Assembly: GCA_964467985.1 (NCBI GenBank)
Contig: CAYXTP010000002.1
Coordinates: forward strand, 124,001 to 188,000
Origin: GCA-2720975 sp964467985
Lineage (GTDB): Bacteria; Planctomycetota; UBA1135; GCA-002686595
Reading direction: 5' to 3'
Length of the DNA: 64,000 bases
The translations under genes were made by a program, and so were the position numbers. Shown one piece after another: positions 43,856-52,626 of this stretch. The notes beneath the pieces were generated by a model. The model made no database searches, was not told the origin of the DNA, and saw only the letters and a program-made list of their open reading frames with translations. Numbering within the stretch: the first letter of the stretch is position 1; each line of letters begins with the position of its first letter.

Positions 43856-45343
43856 CTACTGGTCATCGTCTTCATCATCCCCCCCGTATCCCAGGTCATT
43901 CAGGCGATCGGGGGATGCGGCCGCGGCCCCCGCTCCCGGAGGCGTGACCTTGGTGACTTCCCACGAGTCCAGTTGGGCTAACAAGCGTAGCCCCTCAGCG
44001 TGTTCTGCGGTGTAGAGGTTGTTCATTTCCAATGGGTCCGTAGCGAGGTCGAACAACTCTGAGTTTTCCGGATGGGTCTCCCGCCAGACCAGCTTCCAGC
44101 GCCCGTCGCAGATGGCGTAGAGGTTGTCGTTGTGGCCGCTGGGAAGGCGCTTTCCCGGAGAGTGGGCGTCATAGAGGTTCAGGGCATCTGCATAGGCTAG
44201 GCGCGGTTCAGATTCACTCCCTCCTCGCATCAACGGCAGCAGGCTCAATCCTTCAAGGGCTTGCCCAGGGGCCAGATCCAGGAAGTGGAGGATCGTAGGC
44301 GTGATGTCGATCGTGCGAACCTGGTCGGCCACGCGGCTCACCAATCCCTTTTCCCCGGGCAGTCGTATTACCAGGGGCACCTGAATGCACCAGTCGTACA
44401 GCAGTCGGTGTTTCGCCCACTTGTGCCGCTTGTAGCCATCGAGCAGACCTTGGCCGTGGTCGGCGGTCACGGCAATCAGTGTGTTCTCGAATTGTCCGGA
44501 ACTGTGCAGACGGTCGAGCAGTCGCCCGAGTTGTGCATCCATCCACGTTAGCTCGGGGTCGTACATCTTCTCCCGCCACTGGTGGCTCTTCATACCCACG
44601 AGTCTGGGTTGCGTGCTCGGATACTCGATGCCGAAGGGCTCGATGAAGTCCAGCGGCGGCACGACTGAGTAGTCGTGAACATCAAACAGGTGGACCCACA
44701 GGAACCACGGGCGCGGGTCGTCCTCGGTCTCCTCTAGCCACTTGAGGGCATCACTGATGGTGAAATCTCCCCTGCGCTGCGTGTTCGTCAGGCCGCCGGT
44801 GTCCCATTCGGTCGCGTGCTTTTGCTGGTGGGTGATGTCGATATTCTCGATGTCGACACCCGTCAAGAACTTGTCAAAACCTTGATCGAGGTTGTAGATC
44901 TCCGATACCACATAGGCACTGACCGTAGCCGCCGTGCGGTAGCCGTTCTGTTGCAGGGTCTCCGGCAGGGTCACGACGGAATCCTTCAACGTGTGGCCGC
45001 AGTCCTCCGAATAGAATGTGCGCATCCCATGTTCGTAGTTGTTGAGCCCGGTCAGAATCGAGGCATGCGACATGGGCGTGATGCCGGCCGTCGAGATGAC
45101 CCGATCGAAGAGGGTCCCGCCTTCAGCCAGGGCGTCGATGTTCGGAGTGATGCCCGCGGCCGCACCGTAGCAGCCCAGGTGGTCGGGCCGTGTCGTGTCC
45201 AGCGTGACCAGCAGGACATTGGGGCGCGTCTCCCGCGGTTCAGGGTCCGAGCTTGAACAGGAGCAGGCCCCTAGGAGAGTCGTAAGGAGCGAGGCTGCGA
45301 GGAGCGGGCGGGGCCGCCGGCTGCTGGAGAGTGTGACGATCAT
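43856..45343 (-). CDS. Sulfatase-like hydrolase of the alkaline phosphatase superfamily
   Basis: 495 residues, with a lipoprotein-type signal ending in a Cys/Ser-rich stretch (GACSCSSS). The fold is clear: metal site LVTLDTTRPDHLGCYG, DHGQG in TADHGQGLLDG and a sulfatase-type C-terminal half with YDWCIQVPLVIRLPG. The nucleophile motif, Cys/Ser-x-Pro-x-Arg in true sulfatases, is TPMSH here, so formylglycine cannot form. Thr may act directly, as in phosphatase-type relatives. It ends in an acidic GGDDEDDD tail. It probably acts outside the cytoplasm on an unknown ester. Confidence 0.82.
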   Translation of the reverse strand: MIVTLSSSRRPRPLLAASLLTTLLGACSCSSSDPEPRETRPNVLLVTLDTTRPDHLGCYGAAAGITPNIDALAEGGTLFDRVISTAGITPMSHASILTGLNNYEHGMRTFYSEDCGHTLKDSVVTLPETLQQNGYRTAATVSAYVVSEIYNLDQGFDKFLTGVDIENIDITHQQKHATEWDTGGLTNTQRRGDFTISDALKWLEETEDDPRPWFLWVHLFDVHDYSVVPPLDFIEPFGIEYPSTQPRLVGMKSHQWREKMYDPELTWMDAQLGRLLDRLHSSGQFENTLIAVTADHGQGLLDGYKRHKWAKHRLLYDWCIQVPLVIRLPGEKGLVSRVADQVRTIDITPTILHFLDLAPGQALEGLSLLPLMRGGSESEPRLAYADALNLYDAHSPGKRLPSGHNDNLYAICDGRWKLVWRETHPENSELFDLATDPLEMNNLYTAEHAEGLRLLAQLDSWEVTKVTPPGAGAAAASPDRLNDLGYGGDDEDDDQ

Positions 45344-45365
45344 GACTTGGGGGTGCGCTGTGGGC

Positions 45366-45983
45366 TCATCTACCGGGAAAACGACCTGCGGAACTCCTGT
45401 CCTCGCGGTCCCTCTTCTTGTTGGGCTTGAGGTTCTGCATACGCGCGCTGTTCGTGCCAGCCTGCCGCCGCTCAAGATAGGCGATGACCTCACCTTCATC
45501 GAGTAGGTCTCCCCGCAGCACCTGCAGCAACCACTGGACTTCCTGTTGCTTGAGACGCAGGGATCCACCTAGGGGGCGGCCCCCAACCTTGCGGCGGTAG
45601 AACGCAAAGCGGCGGAACCAGTCCTCGAGCTTGTCCTGCGACTTCTCAGGGTCGTCGAATCGAACGCTGAGCCGTTTCTCCTGACGCGATGGCTTCAGGA
45701 GCCGACACAGGTCAGCGGTGTACACCATATCCGCGACCCAAGGGTCGGGGTCCAAGATCGCGTCTTGAATGACCGAACGCGTCAGCGGACCGTCGCTGGG
45801 GTCGTCGCGGTTGGCCAGCACGTGCATGGCCCAAGCCTTCTCACGCCCCGTGCTCTCAGAGAGCATCAGCGTCAGTTCTTCGCGCGTCAGGTGGCTCGCG
45901 CGGGCTCTTTGGTACTCGACAAGCACAAGAGTCAGCAGCGCGAGATGGGGGATCCAGCTGCGGATTTTGAGCGGCAGACTCAT
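45366..45983 (-). CDS. Membrane-anchored protein of unknown function
   Basis: 205 residues, not recognised. One N-terminal hydrophobic segment (PHLALLTLVLVEYQ) anchors a charged domain. The first part of that domain (TREELTLMLSESTGREKAWAMHVLANRDD) looks like a helical HEAT-like repeat. The C-terminal 30 residues are basic. It overlaps the GT39 gene by 4 bp (ATG at 45983, GT39 stop at 45980), so a joint role with that transferase is likely. Confidence 0.6.
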   Translation of the reverse strand: MSLPLKIRSWIPHLALLTLVLVEYQRARASHLTREELTLMLSESTGREKAWAMHVLANRDDPSDGPLTRSVIQDAILDPDPWVADMVYTADLCRLLKPSRQEKRLSVRFDDPEKSQDKLEDWFRRFAFYRRKVGGRPLGGSLRLKQQEVQWLLQVLRGDLLDEGEVIAYLERRQAGTNSARMQNLKPNKKRDREDRSSAGRFPGR

Positions 45984-47656
45984 GCCTCGTGTCGACTCCA
46001 GATCATGTCCCCGAACACCATGCTGACCTCCGGCCAAGTCATCCACCACGAGAAGAGCAAGTACAGTACGACCAGGCTACCCACGACTCGATCGCGGCGG
46101 CGCGTCACGGACTTGCGGTGTACGATGAAGCCAGCCGCCAGCACGATCAGCAGTGGGACCGTCGGAATCCGGAAGCGAGACATGGCAACCAAGAGCGTCG
46201 TGCAGAGGAAGTACCCCAGTGTGCAACCCAGCAGCAACCAAGCGGGCCGGTTCTTCAAAACAGTGACGTAACCCAGAATCCCCAGGAGCAAGACGGTCAG
46301 GGGGCAGGCTAGCGCCCATAGACTGGTGACCCTGCGCAGCAGATTCCCGCCTAGGGCCGTCTCGTTGTAGTGGCCCAGCGCTTGATGGCGGGTGAAAAAG
46401 GACATCGGTGTCAGGAGGTCGGCCACCTTGCGCAGGCGGGAACGCAGGTACCACCCCGGGTGATCTTGGGCAAATCGAATCCCGTTGGCCGTGTTGATGC
46501 TCGAGCGCTCGGCTGTGTTGATGACGGCCGGTGATTCCGCCCTCAGCCAGCCGCTCTCGCTCGCGAATTCAACCAGCGATTCGGGCTCGACCGGGGGTAC
46601 AGCCTCCCTCCAGCGGTCCTGCAGAGCGATGTTCTGTCTCAGTTGAATTTGCAAGTCCGCTGCACGCGGATCGGGCTCAAACCCTGCGGCGACCCCCTTT
46701 CGGCTGGCTTTGATTGCGCTTGCAGTTTCCTTGCGCAACTCGTCCATGCGGAGATCGAGGTCCTTGTAGACAACGGGATCCACGTAATCGAAAGCGTGGC
46801 GGGCCACTGTCCGAGTGGGGGGCAGACCCCGTCGGTCGCGTTCGACGTCGATCGGGATCCAGTCGAAATTGCGATAATCCTCGTTGAGTCCATTGAACGC
46901 GTTTTCCCCAAGGCTCGTACCCAAGGGAATGAAGCGCCCATAGACATCCAGGTTGCGCATACCCCAGGGAAGAATGCAGGCCCCCACGATGAGCAGCAGC
47001 AGAGACCCGCGGCGTAGCCCCTCGAGCAGCCCACCCGCGAAGGGGACTAGCAGGGCGGCGAGTACGACCATGAGTGCTAGGGGGCTTTCCTTCAAGTAGA
47101 GACTGCCGGCAAAGCACAGTCCTGCGACGGCGACTCTGCGCGTGGCGCGGGCATCGGAGCCGTTCTGCATCAAGCGAAAAGTCTGATACAGGCCGGGCAA
47201 GAACAGGGCCGAAAAGAGGGTCTCGTTCCACAGCAGATGGGTGAAGGCCGCCAAGGGCAGATAGCCCACCCAGATCCAGCCGGCGAGGCGAGCAGCTCGC
47301 GCCCCAAACAAACGTGTGGCGAAGAGCATCGTCGTGAGCCCGATCGAGGCCGAAGCAAGCACTTGCAGGTACTTGATGCCCAGCATCCCGTTCTCGCCCA
47401 ACAGACTGAGGCTATGTGCCATCAACCAGGAATACCCGGGCGGCCACAGATACCGGTGTTGGTCCAAGTAGAACCCAAAGTGGTTCCAGGCGATTCCGAG
47501 GTAGACGTAATTGGCTTCGTCGGACTGTAGTTCGAGATCTCCGACGATCCACAGCAAACACAGGCGCAGGAACACGCCCGCCGCGCAGATCGTGAGCAGC
47601 GGTCTCCAGGGAACGGTCTCGCTGCTCGCTGCGGGATTCAAAGCGGGGGTAGGCAC
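45980..47656 (-). CDS. Glycosyltransferase family 39-like membrane protein
   Basis: 558-residue polytopic inner-membrane protein. The first membrane span is followed by ELQSDEANYVYLG, a GT-C acidic loop with the DEA motif, and WPPGYSWLMAH, another GT39 feature. A soluble loop of about 150 residues (roughly 250-400) interrupts the membrane segments. The C-terminal hydrophobic spans end at LLFSWWMTWPEV. It probably transfers a lipid-linked sugar; the substrate is unknown. It is the second GT39 in the window (the other is at 29.4 kb). Confidence 0.8.
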   Translation of the reverse strand: MPTPALNPAASSETVPWRPLLTICAAGVFLRLCLLWIVGDLELQSDEANYVYLGIAWNHFGFYLDQHRYLWPPGYSWLMAHSLSLLGENGMLGIKYLQVLASASIGLTTMLFATRLFGARAARLAGWIWVGYLPLAAFTHLLWNETLFSALFLPGLYQTFRLMQNGSDARATRRVAVAGLCFAGSLYLKESPLALMVVLAALLVPFAGGLLEGLRRGSLLLLIVGACILPWGMRNLDVYGRFIPLGTSLGENAFNGLNEDYRNFDWIPIDVERDRRGLPPTRTVARHAFDYVDPVVYKDLDLRMDELRKETASAIKASRKGVAAGFEPDPRAADLQIQLRQNIALQDRWREAVPPVEPESLVEFASESGWLRAESPAVINTAERSSINTANGIRFAQDHPGWYLRSRLRKVADLLTPMSFFTRHQALGHYNETALGGNLLRRVTSLWALACPLTVLLLGILGYVTVLKNRPAWLLLGCTLGYFLCTTLLVAMSRFRIPTVPLLIVLAAGFIVHRKSVTRRRDRVVGSLVVLYLLFSWWMTWPEVSMVFGDMIWSRHEA

Positions 47657-47740
47657 GCCTCAGTTAGGGCAGGTCGGTCAGGGAGTTCAGTCGACGTCCC
47701 TCGCCGAGGGAGCCAAGATAAGTGCAGGTTCGCGTGGCCC

Positions 47741-49102
47741 CTACCGCTGTCCGTCGCCACCACCTGCTTCGTGGTCGTGCTCGTCGTGCTTGTCCGGATC
47801 ATCCTTGGCCTGGCGCTCTTCGTGAGCCTTGATGGCTCGGATCAAGCCGAGTTGCGCCTCGATGTGTTTCTTGCCCCGGTCTCCCACGAGCTCGAGTCCC
47901 TGCTTGGCCAGGCGTTCGGTGAGGGGGAAGACCTTCAAGCGGTTCGTGCGTTCCATGAACGCCTGGAACGTCACGCCTGTGGGGGCGTCTTTCACGACAC
48001 GATCCACGAGCTCAAACGCATCGCCAGCGCGCGCGGAAGCCAACAAGGCTTCAAAGTAGCAAGACGCATCCCGGATGATCACAAGTCTCTCATCAAAGAA
48101 CCCGCTGGTCTTGGTGCGCTCATCTATCGGCGTCTTGTGCAGGGCCGTCAAGCGGGCATCGATCAAGGCCAGGGGGGCAGGATCCAAGCGCAGGATGTCG
48201 TCATACATCTTGCGCGCCACGGCTCGGTTCAGCTCGGCCCGCAGCAGCTTGCGTGCAGCGACCTGATGTTCTGGGGTGAGATCGCGCATTTCGACCACAG
48301 CATCCAAGATGTTGGGTTCGTCGCGCAGCCAGAAGCAGAAGCGCATGTACTCGTCGATCTCCCTATCTGTGGCGATGCCCGCGATGATGCCTGCGCGCCA
48401 GCGATCGCGGCGTGTGAGCATGGCTTCCGTGGCCTTGCTCGTGTAGCTGCGCAGATAGGCAAGTCGTTGTAGGAGGAACTCGAAGTAGTAGGCGCGAAAT
48501 CCATCGATGTACTGATCGCCGTTGTCCAGACACCACAGGTAAGCATCCAAGCACTCGATGCTGCGCCCGGGGTCGTTGCTGAACAGGTGGTTGCCCCAAG
48601 CCATCCAGGCCAGGGGGTTCTCGGCATCTTCCCCATCAGGGCGAGTTGTCTGGCTACTGCCCAGGGTGGCCGCTGACAGGCCGATGACTACCTCCGTGGC
48701 GGTTGCGTGGCCTTCAATCTTGTGCAGCAGGTGCATCCCGTCCGGGTTGAGCAGGATAGTTTGGGGGAAGGTGGTGACCCCGTAGCGATTCCTGGTCTTG
48801 GTGTCCGTCGAAGGGACCTGAAGCGCGATGGCATTGTCGGCCAGCCAACTCTTCACCCCACTGTCCACCCACGTGCGTTCAAGCATGCGCCGTGCATCGG
48901 GTGAGTTCTCATTATCGAAGAACAAGACAAGCAGCAATTTCTCCTTCTGGGCCCGCGTGGCTGCGTCTTGCAACGACAGGTCCGCGAACGGGGCGTCGGT
49001 GATCCGGGCCGTTGCCTCGCTTGTGTTGAGGGCTTGAGTGGGAGCCGCAAGGAGAGCTAGGGCCGCCAGGGAGAGGGTGTGGATTCGAAGAGAACTGAGC
49101 AT
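47741..49102 (-). CDS. Secreted thioredoxin-fold protein without CxxC
   Basis: 453 residues with a cleavable signal peptide (SLAALALLAAPTQA). Residues ~40-150 follow the thioredoxin-like pattern KLLLVLFFDNENSPDARRMLERTW...VTTFPQTILLNPDG, but the redox CxxC is NSPD, so no disulfide chemistry is expected. A long helical region follows. The C-terminus is rich in Asp and His (DDPDKHDEHDHEAGG) and may bind metal. The start at ATG 49102 is set by the signal peptide. It precedes the GT39 gene by 84 bp on the same strand. Function unknown. Confidence 0.68.
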   Translation of the reverse strand: MLSSLRIHTLSLAALALLAAPTQALNTSEATARITDAPFADLSLQDAATRAQKEKLLLVLFFDNENSPDARRMLERTWVDSGVKSWLADNAIALQVPSTDTKTRNRYGVTTFPQTILLNPDGMHLLHKIEGHATATEVVIGLSAATLGSSQTTRPDGEDAENPLAWMAWGNHLFSNDPGRSIECLDAYLWCLDNGDQYIDGFRAYYFEFLLQRLAYLRSYTSKATEAMLTRRDRWRAGIIAGIATDREIDEYMRFCFWLRDEPNILDAVVEMRDLTPEHQVAARKLLRAELNRAVARKMYDDILRLDPAPLALIDARLTALHKTPIDERTKTSGFFDERLVIIRDASCYFEALLASARAGDAFELVDRVVKDAPTGVTFQAFMERTNRLKVFPLTERLAKQGLELVGDRGKKHIEAQLGLIRAIKAHEERQAKDDPDKHDEHDHEAGGGDGQR

Positions 49103-49448
49103 GGTCGAGGTGGCGCCCGAAATCGGGCAATCTTGGTGTCGCGGTTTTCTAGGTGGGCACTGAGCTACGGGGCTGCACCCCTGGGGCACCTGTACGGAGA
49201 TTCTAGCAGGTGGGTAGGGGGGAAGCGGTTCTCGGGCGATGCTGGGAAAAAAGGGCACAACTCGATGGTGGGCACGAGTTGTGGGGCCCCAGAGAGTACG
49301 CAGGCTGAACGGAGGCGTTGGGCGGGATCCCGGTTAGGTTCAAGCCACGGGCGACTCCAGGCTGCCCTGGGCCCTCACCCGCGGGCTAGAAGTGTCGCCC
49401 CGTCTCACCGGCATGGTGCGGGACCCATGACCTGCACCTGGGGCGCAC
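49103..49448. other. Intergenic region with a terminator and no gene
   Basis: 346 bp between the left-handed-beta-helix gene and the thioredoxin-fold gene, both on the minus strand. A minus-strand terminator lies at 49247-49283. A short inverted repeat, GCCCGA and TCGGGC, lies at 49115-49128, close to the start of the thioredoxin-fold gene, where its promoter should be. I see no convincing reading frame or RNA gene. Confidence 0.6.
49247..49283 (-). terminator. Rho-independent terminator of the beta-helix gene operon
   Basis: On the minus strand a perfect 9-bp stem, CACAACTCG and CGAGTTGTG, surrounds a 10-nt loop and is followed by CCCTTTTTT. It lies about 165 bp downstream of the beta-helix gene stop. 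Confidence 0.8.
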
Positions 49449-50306
49449 CTAGAGGGTCTCACCTGAGGGTAGACGGATGACTCCCAATAAACGTTCCCCT
49501 GCGGGGACACGGCAGCCATCGAGGACGATGGAGTGGATGACGTGCGAGTTGGCTTCCAGCACGCAGTCTTCCCCAACCACCGCGCCGGGTCCCAGCACGC
49601 AACCCGTGGCTGTCTGACTACGGGCTCCGATGGCGACGTTCCCTACCACTCGAACTCCCTCGGCTACCTGTGCATCGGGGCCACACAAGATTCCACCGCG
49701 CATCTCGCCCGCCGGGCTCAGTGAGGCAAGATCGCCCTCCAACGTGCGCAGTGCTAGTTCGCGCAGGTACACCGATGTGTCTGTGGGCCGCATGATGGGG
49801 GGGACCTGTGAACACGGATCTGAAGGCGGTTCGTTCACATCGATCTCGGATTGTTTTCGCCCTGGGGGCAGATAGATGATCTCTGGCTTGGGCCGCGTCG
49901 TCTGGCCAGGGAGGTGAACAGGTGTGCGCTCGATTCGGTTGGTTTGTTCGCCACGCCGCTGCAGCCCGAGCAAATCCGCTTCGAGCAGACCGCCGACGGG
50001 GACGACCAGGGTGGCCGTGTGTTCCGGGGAAGCCGCTCTCGCGGAGGGCGCCATGCGAGCGCGCAGGTTGTAGATGGGCCGCTGTTCAAAGAGCGTCAGC
50101 ACGGCATCGCTCACCGGGCCTGGTTCCAGTACCAACTCCTGGATAGAGAGCGGCAGGAGCACGCTCAGAATCCTCTTATACAAAGGCTCACCGACGATGG
50201 GTGCGGTGAGCCAGGCCCGAAAGTCATCCCCTGAGAGGGAGTCGGGTGCGAGATCGTTCAGGCCTGTGAGCCTGACGCGGATCGAGTTGGGTTGAGTTTC
50301 TTGCAT
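49449..50306 (-). CDS. Left-handed beta-helix (hexapeptide-like) protein
   Basis: 285 residues. The C-terminal third contains hexapeptide-type repeats (ILCGPDAQVAEGVRVVGNVAIGARSQTATGCVLGPGAVVGEDCVLEANS), as in acyltransferases and sugar nucleotidyltransferases. The N-terminal part is not a recognisable nucleotidyltransferase: no GG-x-GTR motif is present. It may be a remnant of a GMP1-type protein, or a structural beta-helix domain with a new partner domain. It follows the mini Fis-type regulator by 19 bp, with a terminator downstream, so the two form an operon. Function unknown. Confidence 0.62.
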   Translation of the reverse strand: MQETQPNSIRVRLTGLNDLAPDSLSGDDFRAWLTAPIVGEPLYKRILSVLLPLSIQELVLEPGPVSDAVLTLFEQRPIYNLRARMAPSARAASPEHTATLVVPVGGLLEADLLGLQRRGEQTNRIERTPVHLPGQTTRPKPEIIYLPPGRKQSEIDVNEPPSDPCSQVPPIMRPTDTSVYLRELALRTLEGDLASLSPAGEMRGGILCGPDAQVAEGVRVVGNVAIGARSQTATGCVLGPGAVVGEDCVLEANSHVIHSIVLDGCRVPAGERLLGVIRLPSGETL

Positions 50307-50325
50307 AGGGGGGTGCCGGGGTGGC

Positions 50326-50679
50326 TCACCCCGCGTTGCGTCCTCTCAGATCGTAGCGATCAATCTTGCGGTAGAGAGTGGCGCGGCCGATGCCCAGTCT
50401 TGCAGCTGCTTGCTTGACGTTCCAGCCTGTGCTGGTCAGAGCGTGCTGCAGAATACGGCGTTCGTACTCCTCGAAGGGCAGGATTTCTCCGGGACGTGTC
50501 CAGGGGCCCTCCTGGGGGGTCTGTTCGTCGCTAGGAGCCTCATCATTGCGCATGCTGGCGAGAACGACACGGGCCTCGCTCTCGTCGCGGGCGAACTTGA
50601 TTTCGGCCCCTTCAAGGCCGATCTGCATACGGAGGCGGAGAGCGGGATCGTTGCTGACAAGGAGAATCTTAGGTTGCAT
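50326..50679 (-). CDS. Mini regulator: receiver fragment joined to Fis-type HTH
   Basis: 117 residues. The first ~45 look like the start of a receiver domain (KILLVSNDPALRLRMQIGLEGAEIKFARD), ending before the phospho-acceptor position. A short linker leads to PFEEYERRILQHALTSTGWNVKQAAARLGIGRATLYRKIDRY, a Fis-type DNA-binding domain typical of NtrC-family activators. The whole AAA+ domain is absent. It cannot activate sigma-54 promoters by itself and may bind DNA as a repressor or nucleoid-type factor. It is probably derived from an NtrC-type protein by internal deletion. Confidence 0.75.
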   Translation of the reverse strand: MQPKILLVSNDPALRLRMQIGLEGAEIKFARDESEARVVLASMRNDEAPSDEQTPQEGPWTRPGEILPFEEYERRILQHALTSTGWNVKQAAARLGIGRATLYRKIDRYDLRGRNAG

Positions 50680-51452
50680 TGGATTCGTTCTGGTGGTTCA
50701 GGGGTGTTCCCGGCGCGTGGAATCCGGGTCGTTACTCCCGTTTCGAGAATTGCCCCTGTGCTTCTTGTGTCGAAGTGAGCAAAAAACCAGCCCTTGCACC
50801 CACACCCCCCCTCAGGGTGCGGCAGAAGGGGGTGGCCCGCTAGGTCCCAGAAACTCGTCTCCAAACAACACACGACCGCTGACCGGTCCCTGGCTGTGCA
50901 TTGCGCTGGGCGCGATGGAAGGGACCAAAACTGAACTGCCTGGGTTCGCTGGGCCGGGCGCAAGACGGCGTTCCTAGGGGCGGCGATGGACGTCGGTGCC
51001 CAGGTCATCAAGTTGGCGATGGGTCAGCGTGAGGGGCCCCAGACCCACTCTCTTGCGAATTTTCCCCACGGGCCGGCCAATTCCCGCGGTTGTGCCCAGC
51101 GAACCCAGTCAGTTCAGTAGGGAACAAGTTTCTGGGGACTAACGTCCGAATAGAGCTTGGTGGGTCGCGACCATCATCAGATGTTGGAATGGGGAGAACC
51201 GCTTCCAGGTTGTCTAACCTGGACGCGACCCACCAAGCCACTTTCACCGCAATGCCAGGGGCTCCGGACCGCTTTTCGAGGTGCCTCGAGCGGCTCTCCG
51301 CGCCCGACCAGAGGGCAGATTCTGATCCGTTCAGGATCGGGGCACTGCAGGCGGGAGTTCGGACCACAAACGGAGGCCTGACTCGCAACGCGGGCTGGCA
51401 TGGCGGGAGAGAGAAGTCCAACCTCTAGTCTCCTCCTGCGTATCCTCTGACA
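50680..51452. other. Long intergenic region between divergent genes
   Basis: 773 bp between the minus-strand mini regulator and the plus-strand YwqK-like gene. It contains a hairpin GCACCC/GGGTGC at 50796-50820, a complex inverted-repeat element at 51155-51238, a near-palindrome TCGAGG-TG-CCTCGA at 51276-51289 and a small GATCC/GGATC hairpin at 51324-51338. Open frames here have no recognisable composition or start signals, so I regard the stretch as noncoding regulatory DNA. Confidence 0.6.
51155..51238. repeat. Structured 84-nt element: 15-bp inverted repeat with nested hairpins
   Basis: GCTTGGTGGGTCGCG (51155-51169) and its exact complement (51224-51238) form a 15-bp stem. Inside, 51205-51222 forms a perfect 7-bp hairpin with loop GTCT. 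The segment 51171-51187 can form a second, weaker hairpin with one mismatch. Single unpaired A residues sit at 51170 and 51223, so the layout is a three-way junction. There is no T-run after it, so it is not a terminator. There is no clear target-site duplication. Confidence 0.8.
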
Positions 51453-52622
51453 ATGATCTTCTACCTCGATTCCCGCCCCCTACGGCGCTTGATCACCTCC
51501 TGCCTGATTGTTTCGGCGGGCTGCGCGCCAGCGGACGAGCGCCGTTCCCAGTCGCCCCCCAAGGCGATGTCATCGGAAGGCACGCCCGCAATGGATGATC
51601 GGGACCCCACGAACGGGACACAGGAGCAGGGCGCAACCCTCCCTGATCCGGTCAACCCGCCCGCGGCTCTGGATCGCTCACGGCCAGCGGCTTGGGGCGC
51701 GAGCGACGAATTCGAAGGGGTGGCTGTCGAGCGCTCCACGGATCATTTCAAGGATGGTGCAGTGCGCCGCATCGCTTACTACCTGCCGGGCTCAACGGCT
51801 TTCGACGATCGCCACGGTCCAGAATGGCAGTACTTTCCGAATGGGACGATGAAGTCGATGCAGTTTTGGAGGAAGGGCGTTTTGCAGGGCGCATTTCGGG
51901 CTTGGTACCCGTCGGGGCTCTTGCACTGGGACGGGACTTTCCTCGATGGCGAGCGCGACGGTTTCTATCACCAGTACCACAAGGGCGGCGCGATTCAGTA
52001 CGAGTACAAGTACAAGGCTGGAGTCCCGCAAGGGGAATGGAGAGAGTTCCTTGCTGGGGGCGCGCTCTCCAAATTGGAGACATTCGAGGGCGGGCAATTG
52101 CACGGCCGCCGGCAGACATGGGTAAGCGCGCAGGGCGAGGATCCCAGAGACCTCGATGCCCAGGCCAAAATCTACCCAGTCCTCGATGAGACGTACGAGA
52201 TGGGCATCCTGCACGGGCCCATGGTCCGCTATCACGTCGGATCTTCTCTGGTCCAGTCCCGGGGCTCGAATGCTCGAGGAGCACGAACCGGGGTCTGGGA
52301 GATTTTCTTCGAGAACGGACAGTTGCTGAGCTCCTGCTCCTATCAGGAGGGCAGGAAACACGGCCTGGAGACCCAGTTCATGAGCGACGGACAAAAGGTC
52401 TCGGCTGTGGAGTATGAGCTGGGTGTTGCACAGGGTCTGAGCGAGTCCTGGTACCCCGACGGGGTACTCCAATCGCGAGGGACCCTCGTGCAGGGCAAGC
52501 GCCAGGGCCCGTGGCTGTATCAACGGCCAGACGGGACGAACAATCAAGTGTGGAGTGGGACCTACCTGGATGACGAAAGGATCTCCGAGGAACCCGCCCC
52601 ATCCGACACCGGATCTGACTGA
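51453..52622 (+). CDS. YwqK/MORN-like repeat lipoprotein
   Basis: 389 residues with a lipoprotein signal ending VSAGC. From about residue 90 it has repeated ~22-residue beta units of the form W-x-P-x-G-x-L-x-x-x-G-x-x-x-x-G-x-x-x-G-x-W (for example WYPSGLLHWDGTFLDGERDG and FENGQLLSSCSYQEGRKHG), which are MORN-like units also found in YwqK-family proteins. The substrate or partner is unknown. It starts a three-gene series, with 4 bp to the next gene. Confidence 0.75.
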   Translation: MIFYLDSRPLRRLITSCLIVSAGCAPADERRSQSPPKAMSSEGTPAMDDRDPTNGTQEQGATLPDPVNPPAALDRSRPAAWGASDEFEGVAVERSTDHFKDGAVRRIAYYLPGSTAFDDRHGPEWQYFPNGTMKSMQFWRKGVLQGAFRAWYPSGLLHWDGTFLDGERDGFYHQYHKGGAIQYEYKYKAGVPQGEWREFLAGGALSKLETFEGGQLHGRRQTWVSAQGEDPRDLDAQAKIYPVLDETYEMGILHGPMVRYHVGSSLVQSRGSNARGARTGVWEIFFENGQLLSSCSYQEGRKHGLETQFMSDGQKVSAVEYELGVAQGLSESWYPDGVLQSRGTLVQGKRQGPWLYQRPDGTNNQVWSGTYLDDERISEEPAPSDTGSD

Positions 52623-52626
52623 CGAA

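Noticed and set aside
51008..51428. Open frames of 112-137 codons on both strands across the structured element
   Set aside because: They overlap each other and cross the 15-bp inverted repeat. They show no recognisable protein features or ribosome-binding site.
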